Below the pieces are notes generated by a model that was not told where the DNA came from, made no database searches, and saw nothing but the letters and a program-made list of their open reading frames with translations. Below, piece by piece: positions 1 through 6,705 of a stretch of DNA of 8,782 nucleotides (position 1 is the first letter of the stretch; each line of letters opens with the position of its first letter). The DNA is taken from NCBI GenBank assembly GCA_023717585.1, contig JAMQPJ010000009.1, positions 1 to 8,782 on the forward strand, written 5' to 3'. Source of the DNA: Thermoanaerobaculia bacterium (GTDB lineage: Bacteria > Acidobacteriota > Thermoanaerobaculia > UBA5066). Position numbers and translations under genes: made by a program.

Positions 1-532
1 CGCAATCGATCTTTCCGCCGCGCACGAGGACGACGGCGTCCTTGACAGGGGGACCGCCGTTGCCGTCGATGAGCGTCGCGCCCGTGAAGGCGCGGGGCGG
101 CGGCGGCGTGCCGGGCGGAGCCTCGAAGGCGGACGTCACGGCGATCTTCCAGCCCTTCGGCGTCTTCACGAAGAGCCGCTCGGAAATCCCGGCGTGCTCG
201 TCTCCGCCGTAGCGAACGCGATAGCGATACGTTCCGTAGACGATCCCCTCGCGGACGGGAACGAGCTGGAGGTCGGCCGCCTCGAGCGTGTCGGGCCACT
301 TTGTTCCAGCCTGCTTCTCGAAATCCGTGTAGCCGAGCGCCTGACCTTCGGGCGAGGTGCGCACGAGACGCTCCGAGGCGAGGTAGCAGGCGAGGTAGGC
401 CGCGCGGTCGCGGCGCTGGATGGCCGCGAGGTTCTTCTCGAACAGCGCGCGCGCCTCGTCGACGTCGGAAGCGAATGCGGCTGAAGACAGGGAGATCAAG
501 ACCGCGCAGACGAGCGGGCACAGGTTTTTCAT
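1..532 (-). CDS. Secreted amidohydrolase with N-terminal SnoaL/NTF2-like domain (partial, 3' end outside window)
   Basis: The first 177 residues are visible; the gene runs off the left edge. Residues 1-21 look like a Sec signal peptide (K at position 3, hydrophobic 4-20, cleavage after AAFA). Residues about 22-133 resemble the SnoaL/DUF4440 NTF2-like fold: an amphipathic helix (DEARALFEKNLAAIQRRD), then strands ending in RLFVKTPKGWKIA. A Pro-rich linker (139-147) leads to AFTGATLIDGNGGPPVKDA and VVLVRGGKID, the typical opening beta-sandwich of metal-dependent amidohydrolases (imidazolonepropionase/dihydroorotase-like superfamily). The metal-binding HxH motif would lie beyond the window, so activity and substrate cannot be judged. 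The ATG at 532 is chosen because the signal peptide begins there; no clear Shine-Dalgarno is visible in the 52-bp gap to the upstream beta-helix gene, and no clear terminator either. It could be read through from that gene. The domain assignment is moderately sure; the function is otherwise unknown. Confidence 0.75.
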   Translation of the reverse strand, partial: MKNLCPLVCAVLISLSSAAFASDVDEARALFEKNLAAIQRRDRAAYLACYLASERLVRTSPEGQALGYTDFEKQAGTKWPDTLEAADLQLVPVREGIVYGTYRYRVRYGGDEHAGISERLFVKTPKGWKIAVTSAFEAPPGTPPPPRAFTGATLIDGNGGPPVKDAVVLVRGGKIDC

Positions 533-584
533 GGGGGGATTATTCAGGATTTTCCGAGAAGGGGAGAGAGGTGAACGCCGAGGT

Positions 585-2792
585 TCAGGCTGCTCGCCGG
601 AGGAGGAGGAGAGCGGCGCCGACGAGCGCGATTCCGAGAAAGGCGAGCATCGCGTCGGAGAGCGCGGGGACGTTGCTCGCGGCAGCGGCGGGACCGCCTG
701 GCGTCGGGGTGGGCGTGACCGTGGGTGTGGTGGTCGTCGTCGGCGCGACCGTGGGGGTTGTCGTGGGCGTCACGGTTGGCGTGGGCGTCGGCGCGCCGCC
801 GGAAAGCAGGCAGACCGAGAACTCCGAGGTGTTGCCGCCCGGATCCGTCGCGGTGGCGGTGATGACGGTCTCCCCGGGTGGAATCGCGAGGGCCGGCGTG
901 GCGAAGGCCGCGTTGCAGAGCGCGTCCGTCGTGACGTTCAAGAAACCCAGAAAGGTCCGGCCGTCGCCGCTGCCCGAGCGGGTGCAGACGGTGCCCGAGA
1001 AGAACTCGACGCGAAAGGTCGTGCTGGCGGTGCTGTTGAGCGTGCCGGAGATCGTGACGGTGCCGGCGGCGATGGGCGCCGCGGTGATCACCGGGAAGTT
1101 CTGCAGGTTGTTGGGCCCGGTGTCGGCGTCGCACGGATCGTTCGCTGTCACGCCGTCGTCGTTGAGATCGATCGGGGGACGAATGCTGCTGGAATCCGTG
1201 CCGTTGCCGAACATCGAGTTGCCCAGAATCGTGGCGTGGGCGGTGTTCTTGACCACGATTGAAGCGTCGAAACTGTAGGCGATCACGTTGCCCTGTCCGG
1301 CCCCGGCGCCGCCGATGGTGGCGACGGCGTCGTTGTCCACACGAAGGGCGTTGTTCTGGTTGCCCAGGGGCGTGACGCCGTCCGCGGCCGTGCCGAAGTA
1401 GTTGCCCTGGACCGTGACCGACCCGCCGAAGATACCGACACCGGTGCCCTTGGTTGAAATCAGGTTACGGGCCCCGGCCGAGGCGCCGCCAATCGTGGCC
1501 GAGCCGCCGAGCGATATGCCTACGCCGCCGCCAAAGAACCCCGTGGCGCCGGGCGCCAGAACTGTGCCGGTGATGTCGGTGCCGATGTAGTTGCCCTGGA
1601 TCGTCAAACCGAGAGCAGTGCTGACGATGCCGGTGATCCTGTTGTTGAAAATGACGTTGCGAGCGCCAGCGGCGGTTCCGCCAATCAGCAGGACACTGCT
1701 GCCGGAAGTAACACTGATCAGGTTGATACCGCTCACGCCATTCCACAATGCCGTCGCGCCGGTCGCATCGAGGCCGATGAGGTTGCCTTGAATGGTGAGG
1801 CCGCCGCCGGGGCGGGAGGCAATGTAGACGCCGTCGCCGTTGATGCCGCCGTTGCTGCTGTTGCCGGAGATGACGTTGCCCGCGCCGGTGCCGGGAACAG
1901 GGGTGAGGCCGCCGATCGTGATGTCGGTCAGAGCCGAACCGATCACGAAGATCCCCTGGCCGTTGCCGAGCGGCGCGCTGCCGGCCGCGTTGGTGCCGAT
2001 GTAGTTGCCCTGAATGCGCGTTCCGGGCTGGGCTGTTTGGACCAGAATGCCGGCGCCGCTGCCCGGGGAGAGCTCCGTGGCGTCTCCAGCGAAAAGGTTC
2101 CGGTCCGCCGGCGTCGTGCCGCCGACCAGATTGTTGGCGCCAGCTTCGATGCTGACTCCGTAACCGAAGTTCGCCAGGCCCGCGGTTCCAGCGGCATTGC
2201 TGCCGATGAAGTTCCCGGAAATCACGTTGTTGTCGGAGCCAAGCCGGATGCCGCTGCTCCCAAGGACGGCGCCGACGTTCGTCCCGAAGCGGTTGACGAC
2301 AAGGCCACGTACCGTGCTGTTGCCCCCGCCGAGGTTGATCCCGATCGCTGTCCCGGTGGTACCGGCTCCGTTGAGCTCGATCAACAGCACGGCGTTGTTG
2401 CCGACGGCGAGTGTGTTCATGCTCGCAACCCCTTGCGTGTAGCCGTCAATGAAGACCGGTTCGGTCATTGCCGGCAGGGGCAGGGCCGGGGTGATGGTCT
2501 TGACTCCGGCGCCGGCAATGTTGAACGCGATCGTATCGAGCCCCGCGGCCCCGGCCACGCACTCGCCGACGGCGCCGCCCGAAACCGTGTTCGTGTTGGC
2601 GGCGATGATGGCTTCCCGCAGCGTGCACACGCCGTCGTTGGCAGCCACGTCGGACGTGCTGTTGACCGTGATCGTGGCTGCCCGGGCCGACGCCGGCGCG
2701 AGAAGTATCGCGGCGCAGGCTACGGCGCAAGCCAGGGCGGGGCTGGACAGGTCGAACACCTTCATTTCGACCGCACGCCGCAGACGTTCCAT
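585..2792 (-). CDS. Secreted CSLREA-type right-handed beta-helix protein with IPTL-CTERM-like C-terminus
   Basis: The protein has 735 residues. The start at 2792 is preferred over an in-frame GTG at 2810 because AGGAGG lies 4 nt before this ATG and inside the longer reading. Residues 1-38 form a signal peptide (basic 3-6, hydrophobic 19-32, cleavage after ARA). Residues about 40-75 match the CSLREA domain (ITVNSTSD, then CTLREAI at 56-62, consensus CSLREAI). Residues about 130-530 are beta-helix coils, with recurring IQGNYIGT-type and IGGT..GARNVI-type units. Residues about 562-661 look like a beta-sandwich (QNFPVIT, ATDPGGNTSEFSV). A Pro/Thr-rich linker spans 668-699. The C-terminus has NVPALS (707-712), a hydrophobic helix (714-731) and RR (732-733), a layout like IPTL-CTERM sorting signals. 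By family knowledge these are exported surface proteins; a carbohydrate-binding or polysaccharide-processing role is possible, but no catalytic residues can be assigned. It lies 126 bp after the response regulator gene. Confidence 0.85.
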   Translation of the reverse strand: MERLRRAVEMKVFDLSSPALACAVACAAILLAPASARAATITVNSTSDVAANDGVCTLREAIIAANTNTVSGGAVGECVAGAAGLDTIAFNIAGAGVKTITPALPLPAMTEPVFIDGYTQGVASMNTLAVGNNAVLLIELNGAGTTGTAIGINLGGGNSTVRGLVVNRFGTNVGAVLGSSGIRLGSDNNVISGNFIGSNAAGTAGLANFGYGVSIEAGANNLVGGTTPADRNLFAGDATELSPGSGAGILVQTAQPGTRIQGNYIGTNAAGSAPLGNGQGIFVIGSALTDITIGGLTPVPGTGAGNVISGNSSNGGINGDGVYIASRPGGGLTIQGNLIGLDATGATALWNGVSGINLISVTSGSSVLLIGGTAAGARNVIFNNRITGIVSTALGLTIQGNYIGTDITGTVLAPGATGFFGGGVGISLGGSATIGGASAGARNLISTKGTGVGIFGGSVTVQGNYFGTAADGVTPLGNQNNALRVDNDAVATIGGAGAGQGNVIAYSFDASIVVKNTAHATILGNSMFGNGTDSSSIRPPIDLNDDGVTANDPCDADTGPNNLQNFPVITAAPIAAGTVTISGTLNSTASTTFRVEFFSGTVCTRSGSGDGRTFLGFLNVTTDALCNAAFATPALAIPPGETVITATATDPGGNTSEFSVCLLSGGAPTPTPTVTPTTTPTVAPTTTTTPTVTPTPTPGGPAAAASNVPALSDAMLAFLGIALVGAALLLLRRAA
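696..791 (-). repeat. Low-complexity Pro/Thr linker coding repeat
   Basis: Encodes residues 668-699 of the beta-helix protein, almost entirely Pro, Thr and Val in PTPTPTVTPTT-like units. Such linkers commonly separate an exported domain from a C-terminal anchor or sorting helix, which is what follows here. The simple DNA repeat may vary in length between strains. Confidence 0.8.
1341..2231 (-). repeat. Coding repeats of the beta-helix
   Basis: This stretch encodes residues about 188-484 and holds five degenerate copies of a GN(Y/F/L)(I/F)G(T/S/L) unit, at about residues 193, 262, 336, 400 and 463. Each alternates with an (I/V)GG...(R/G)N(V/L)I unit. On the plus strand the copies show up as related blocks around gtagttgccctgg near 1398, 1588, 1778, 2001 and 2206, roughly 190-220 bp apart. 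They are imperfect at DNA level and read as old protein-level duplications, not a recent tandem array. Confidence 0.75.
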
Positions 2793-2796
2793 GTGT

Positions 2797-2802
2797 CCTC
2801 CT
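2797..2802 (-). promoter_or_regulatory. Ribosome binding site of the beta-helix gene
   Basis: A perfect AGGAGG on the minus strand, 4 nt before the ATG at 2792. It decides the start: the longer reading from GTG at 2810 would place this site inside the coding region. It is the strongest Shine-Dalgarno in the window. Confidence 0.75.
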
Positions 2803-2851
2803 GTTGTCACCCGCTGCCTTTTTTGCAGGGGTGAGAGCGCAATCTAAGGAT

Positions 2852-2883
2852 TTGTCCGGTCGCGGGACATAGCATGTCCATGC
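2852..2883. promoter_or_regulatory. Overlapping inverted repeats between the response regulator and beta-helix genes
   Basis: On the plus strand there are three related half-sites in alternating orientation: TTGTCC (2852-2857), GGACAT (2865-2870) and ATGTCC (2874-2879). The last two form a perfect dyad, GGACAT-AGC-ATGTCC. The first two form a 5-bp dyad (TGTCC/GGACA, 7-nt spacer). A third dyad, GCATG-TC-CATGC (2872-2883), overlaps the second. No T-run follows the stems in the direction of transcription, so a classical intrinsic terminator is unlikely. The block ends 59 nt upstream of the beta-helix ATG, where an operator or a structured leader could sit. The binding protein is unknown; the adjacent response regulator is only a candidate. 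Confidence 0.4.
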
Positions 2884-2918
2884 GGTGCCCTGAAGCCGAA
2901 GCCCGACCCGGATCTGTG

Positions 2919-3569
2919 CTATTCGATGAGCCGGCGCCTGAGTCCCTTGCTCACCGCTTCCGATCGGGAGTGGACGTGGAGCTTCTCGTAGATCGAGCGC
3001 ACGTGGTCCCGGACGGTGTTGATCGTGACGCCGAGCTGGTCGCTGGCGGACCGGTAGCTGTGCCCGTCGGCCAGGAGCCGGAGCAGCCGGATCTCCTGGG
3101 CCGTGAGAAGAGGCTCGGGCCGCGCGGCGCCCGGGGCCTTGCGGAAGCGGCGCACGATGTGCCCGGCGACCTCCGGCGAGAGGGGCGTGCCCCCGAGCCG
3201 TGCCTGCCGCACGGCCTCCACGAGCTGCGCCGTTGGTGTCTTCTTCAGAAGATAGCCGCTCGCCCCGTTGCAGATCGAGTCGAAGACCTTTTCTTCGTCT
3301 TCGTAGACCGTGAGCATCAGAACGCGCATTTCCGGAAATCTCTCCGTCAGGACGCGAACGCCCTCGACGCCGGACATGCCCGGCAGATGGATGTCGAGGA
3401 GGAGGACGTCGCACGGAGTCGCGCCGAGGCCGAGAAGGGCCTGCTCGACCGACGCGTAGAGACCGACGCACGTCGTGTCGGCGGCGGCATCGAGGAGGGC
3501 ACCCAGTCCTTCGCGCGTCAACCGTTTGTCCTCGACGAGAGCCACCCGGATGCGTTCTCGTTCGCTCAT
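2919..3569 (-). CDS. NarL/FixJ-family response regulator (REC + LuxR-type HTH)
   Basis: The 216-residue protein has the usual length and order for the family. The receiver domain spans about residues 7-125: acidic pair E13-D14, phosphoacceptor D59 in LLLDIHLPGMSG, T87 in MLTVYED and K109 in GYLLKK. The C-terminal LuxR-type helix-turn-helix covers about 154-216, with LTAQEIRLLRLLADGHS, the recognition region TINTVRDHVRSIYEKL and a closing HVHSRSEAV. All phosphotransfer residues are present, so it should be phosphorylatable and bind DNA as a dimer. It starts 49 nt after the stop of the histidine kinase, which is almost certainly its partner. The ATG at 3569 is chosen because the receiver fold begins right after it; the Shine-Dalgarno is weak, so translation may depend on the upstream gene. 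Its target genes are not shown; the inverted repeats just downstream are a candidate site. Confidence 0.95.
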   Translation of the reverse strand: MSERERIRVALVEDKRLTREGLGALLDAAADTTCVGLYASVEQALLGLGATPCDVLLLDIHLPGMSGVEGVRVLTERFPEMRVLMLTVYEDEEKVFDSICNGASGYLLKKTPTAQLVEAVRQARLGGTPLSPEVAGHIVRRFRKAPGAARPEPLLTAQEIRLLRLLADGHSYRSASDQLGVTINTVRDHVRSIYEKLHVHSRSEAVSKGLRRRLIE

Positions 3570-3618
3570 CGCTTCTGCAGGGCCATCCTCCGCCCGTGTG
3601 GCTCCGACGGCAACCGCA

Positions 3619-6600
3619 TCACGATGCGGCGCGGCCGGATGCCGGCCGGGCGGCGGCGAGAGGGACGAGAAGGACGATTCTCGTGCCGCCCGAGGGGTGC
3701 GACTCCACGCGGAATTCCGCTCCCAGAGAGACCGCGCGAGCCCGCATGCTCGCGAGGCCGTGTCCGGATGCCGGCGCCTCGGACGAGATGTCGAATCCCC
3801 TGCCGTCATCCTCGATGGTGATCGAGAGCGCATCGGCGGCGAGGAGGATTCGCAAGGAGGCGCGGGTACATCCGGAGTGACGGGCGACGTTCGTTACGGC
3901 TTCTTTCAGGATCAGGAAGATCTGCCGCCGGCGCTCCGGGTCGAGAGTGAGCGCGCCGAGCTTTTCCGGGACCTCGAGCTTCCATTCGATTCCCCGGCTT
4001 TCGAGGGTGTTCGAGGCGAAGTGGCGGATCCGCTGGACGACGCTTCCGAGGTCGTCCTTGCTCGGGTCCGTGGACCAGACGACGTCGCTGAGCGTGTCCA
4101 CGAGTCGGCGCGCGGAGCTTCCGATCTCCCGAATCAACGGTTCCCGCTGGCTCTCGTCCCGCTTTCCGGCCAGCTCACTCAGGATGGCGATCTCGGAAAG
4201 GTCCGCACCGATGTCGTCGTGCAGGTCCGTCGCGACGCGCATGCGCACCCGCTCGACGGCGAGAGCGCTTCGCAGCCGGTTGCGGTGGAGCCCGTACGCG
4301 AGCGCGCCGACGCCGAGGGCGAGGAGCAGGAGTACGCCCGGTCTTCTCCAGAGGGGCGGGAGCACCGTGAAACGAACCTCTGCCGCGTTCGTTCCCACGG
4401 TGCCGTCGTTCGCGATCGCGCGAACGCGGAATCGATAGGTGCCCCCGGGAAGTCGCGCGAGAACGACGGAGCGCTGATCCGAGGGCGCGCTCCAGTCGCG
4501 GTCGACGCCTTCGAGCCGGTACTGGTAGCGCAGCCTTCCACCAGGGGCGTAGTCGATTCCTCCGAAATCGAACTCGAGAGGCGCGGCCTCGCGTCCGGCG
4601 TCGGGCAGCTCCACGAGAACTTCGCCGAGCTCGGCGAGAGGCTGGCGAACGCCATCCAGCTTGACGCGGGTGATGCGCACAGCCGGGGGACTCTTCGGCT
4701 GCTCGCGGGCGGGCTCGAGCCAGGAAAGACCCTCTCCGGCGCCGAACCAAAGGTTGCCGTTCCGGTCGCGGAAGCTGGCCTCGACGACGCCGTGGGTGAG
4801 CCCGTCGTCGGCGGTGAAGTGCTGGACGTTTCCGGTCGTGGGGTCGATACGGTCGAGGCCGCGCTCGGTCCCGGCGTAGATGCGGCCCCACCGGTCCTCG
4901 GCGAGAGACGAGGCGACCTCGCTCGAGAGGCCGTGCGCGAGGCCAAACGTCACGAAGCGCGGCTTCGCGTCGGCGGGCACGTCGATGCGGGCGACGCCGC
5001 CTCGGCTCGTCGCGATCCACATTCGCCCGGCCGTGTCGAGATGAAGCGCCCGCACCGAGCCTCGGGGCAGACCGTCTCTCTCCGTGAAGAGGATCGTCTG
5101 CCCGTCGCGGTGTCGCGCGAGCCCGCCCCGCTGGAATCCGATCCAGACCGCCCCGTTTCCGTCTTCCGCGAACGACATCGGCGGCTCCCGCGGAACGCCG
5201 TCGGCCGCCGTGAAAATCCGGAAGGAGTCAGTGCGCCGATCCCAGCGCACGAGCCAGCCTGTCGTCTCCAGGAGAGAGATCCAAAGGTCTCCCCGACTGT
5301 CCTCGTAGAGACGGAAGATCTGGTTCGAGGGAAGACCGTCGGCCTTCGTGTACACGCGCCGCGGCGGTGTCGAGCCGAGGCGCGTCAGTGGAACAGCCGG
5401 GAAGCGGAAGAGCCCGGAGAGGGTCGGCACCCACCACTCTCCGGTCCGGTCCACCAGGGTCACTTGCTGCCAGCCCCAACCGTAGAGCGTGCCCTTCGGA
5501 AGATGGGGGCGGCCGGTGTGGAACCGCTTGCCGTCGTAGCACTCGAGAAAGCCGTCCTCGCCGGCGATCTCCTCGGGCCGTTTCCCCCTGGTGAACGCGC
5601 ACGGCTCGCCGCTCGGGCCCTCGAAAAGAGAGGCCACCCGGTCGCTCGCGAGTCCGTCCCGAGCGTCATAGCGGCGGAACCCGTTTCGGGCAATCCTCAT
5701 GACCCCGGCGCTTTCGCTTCCGATCCAGAGGTTTCCGTTGTTGTCCTCGGCGAGCGACCACATACCGAGACCGGAGAGGCCTTCTGCGATCGAATAACTT
5801 CGGAGTCCGGACCGATCGGCGGCGATCTCCGTGACCCCCCCGTAACACGCCGCCCAGAGCTTTCCGTCGGACGTCTCGAGAAGGGCCGCAACGTGATCAC
5901 CCGCGAGCCCGTTCGCACGCGTGAAGGCCTGGCGGACCCCCGACCCCCTCACCTCGAAGAGGCCCGAAGGGCGCGTTCCGGCCCAGAGGGAGCCCCTGCG
6001 GTCCTGGACGAGACAACGGACCTCCACGAGGGGTGGGCCAGGGCCGATCATTCGATCGACGACCCCGCCGGGCGACCGCCGGAACAAGCCCTCCTCGGCT
6101 CCGATCCAGAGAACGCCCGCACGGTCTTCGACGAGGGCGTTGATCGCCTCCGCTCCGGCGGGTGTGCCGTTTCCCAGAGGGACGCGCGTCGCCTTCCATC
6201 TTTTTCCATCCGCTTCGAGGCGAAACAGCCCGCTCGCGGTCCCGGCCCAGATGCTGCCCGCGCGATCCTCGAGGAGAGCCTGCACATCGTCGGCGCGCCC
6301 GTCGTTTCGAAGCGGTATCCGGAAGAAGGGGGCGCGCGACCGCGTGACCTGGCGCGCCGCTTCCCAGAGCACGAGGCCTCCGTTCGTCCCGATCCAATAC
6401 ACGCCGTCGTGCGCCTCGATCAGCGCCTGGACGCTCGCAGCCGGCAGTCCCTCCGCGACCGAATGGTTCGTGAAAACGTAGCCGTCGAAGAGAGAGATCC
6501 CGTCCTCGGTCCCGAGCCAGAGAAATCCGTGCGAGTCGGGGAGGATGCAGTGGATCCGGTCGCTCGCGAGGCCGTTCGCGGTCGTATAGCTCTTGAGAGG

Positions 6601-6690
6601 GAGCTGCTCTCCAAAGGCGTCGAGAGCCGGAAGGACGAACATCAGAAGAAAAAGGGACCAGCGGATTGCGGAGGTCTTGGACCCGATCAT
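3619..6690 (-). CDS. Two-component sensor histidine kinase with two periplasmic beta-propellers
   Basis: The protein has 1023 residues. A hydrophobic stretch at 11-26 is a signal peptide or first membrane helix. Residues about 35-660 hold about 14 two-component-propeller repeats (pattern GL.s..V..l.eD..G.lWiGt..Gl.r), enough for two seven-bladed propellers. Residues about 700-778 are the Y_Y_Y domain (LRYQYRLEGVDRDWS, then YRFRVRA). One membrane helix at 785-800 places everything before it in the periplasm. The cytoplasmic HisKA_3 domain has phosphoacceptor H824 in DLHDDIGADLS. The HATPase domain has the N-box KEAVTNVARHS (N934), DDGRGFD (961-967) and GHGLASM (976-982). In the classical hybrid family such propellers sense glycan fragments; here there is no fused receiver or AraC domain, and the separate response regulator gene follows at 49 nt. 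The ATG at 6690 lies 15 nt after the glycosidase stop, so co-transcription is likely. The ligand is unknown. Confidence 0.95.
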   Translation of the reverse strand: MIGSKTSAIRWSLFLLMFVLPALDAFGEQLPLKSYTTANGLASDRIHCILPDSHGFLWLGTEDGISLFDGYVFTNHSVAEGLPAASVQALIEAHDGVYWIGTNGGLVLWEAARQVTRSRAPFFRIPLRNDGRADDVQALLEDRAGSIWAGTASGLFRLEADGKRWKATRVPLGNGTPAGAEAINALVEDRAGVLWIGAEEGLFRRSPGGVVDRMIGPGPPLVEVRCLVQDRRGSLWAGTRPSGLFEVRGSGVRQAFTRANGLAGDHVAALLETSDGKLWAACYGGVTEIAADRSGLRSYSIAEGLSGLGMWSLAEDNNGNLWIGSESAGVMRIARNGFRRYDARDGLASDRVASLFEGPSGEPCAFTRGKRPEEIAGEDGFLECYDGKRFHTGRPHLPKGTLYGWGWQQVTLVDRTGEWWVPTLSGLFRFPAVPLTRLGSTPPRRVYTKADGLPSNQIFRLYEDSRGDLWISLLETTGWLVRWDRRTDSFRIFTAADGVPREPPMSFAEDGNGAVWIGFQRGGLARHRDGQTILFTERDGLPRGSVRALHLDTAGRMWIATSRGGVARIDVPADAKPRFVTFGLAHGLSSEVASSLAEDRWGRIYAGTERGLDRIDPTTGNVQHFTADDGLTHGVVEASFRDRNGNLWFGAGEGLSWLEPAREQPKSPPAVRITRVKLDGVRQPLAELGEVLVELPDAGREAAPLEFDFGGIDYAPGGRLRYQYRLEGVDRDWSAPSDQRSVVLARLPGGTYRFRVRAIANDGTVGTNAAEVRFTVLPPLWRRPGVLLLLALGVGALAYGLHRNRLRSALAVERVRMRVATDLHDDIGADLSEIAILSELAGKRDESQREPLIREIGSSARRLVDTLSDVVWSTDPSKDDLGSVVQRIRHFASNTLESRGIEWKLEVPEKLGALTLDPERRRQIFLILKEAVTNVARHSGCTRASLRILLAADALSITIEDDGRGFDISSEAPASGHGLASMRARAVSLGAEFRVESHPSGGTRIVLLVPLAAARPASGRAAS
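4714..6576 (-). repeat. Propeller blade repeats in the sensor kinase
   Basis: Encodes residues about 39-659. Blade cores (LW.G-type) are recognisable near residues 58, 99, 148, 195, 236, 279, 322, 419, 470, 516, 558, 605 and 648. One more degenerate unit lies near 346-370, giving about 14. The copies are diverged at DNA level. The stretch around residues 360-400 is the least regular and may hold an insertion. Confidence 0.75.
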
Positions 6691-6705
6691 CCTGGCCCGA
6701 AGACG

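Noticed and set aside
2793..2810. GTG at 2810 as the start of the beta-helix protein
   Set aside because: The AGGAGG ribosome binding site falls inside this extension and is placed for the ATG at 2792; the signal peptide does not need the extra six residues.
301..2834. Long plus-strand open frames opposite the beta-helix gene (such as 301-1278, 420-1262 and 1788-2834)
   Set aside because: They lie antisense to a protein with a signal peptide, CSLREA motif and regular repeats. Their translations are low-complexity and have no convincing start sites.
2865..2879. The perfect 6-bp hairpin as an intrinsic terminator of the operon
   Set aside because: The stem is short and is followed on the minus strand by CGCGACC, not a T-run.
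2841..2890. Weak sigma-70-like promoter elements on the minus strand before the beta-helix gene (TTCAGG with TATGTC at 17 nt spacing, or TAGATT)
   Set aside because: Only three or four of six bases match each consensus and several placements are equally poor, so no promoter is called.
3566..3586. A six-codon minus-strand frame (MALQKR) whose stop overlaps the regulator ATG, as a coupling leader peptide
   Set aside because: The GGAGG lies directly against its ATG with no spacing, so efficient initiation is doubtful; with so few codons chance is sufficient.
3570..3833. Upstream extension of the response regulator by up to 88 residues into the kinase gene
   Set aside because: The extra residues overlap the kinase ATPase domain in another frame, are Arg/Ser/Pro-rich and lack a fold; the receiver domain starts right after the ATG at 3569.
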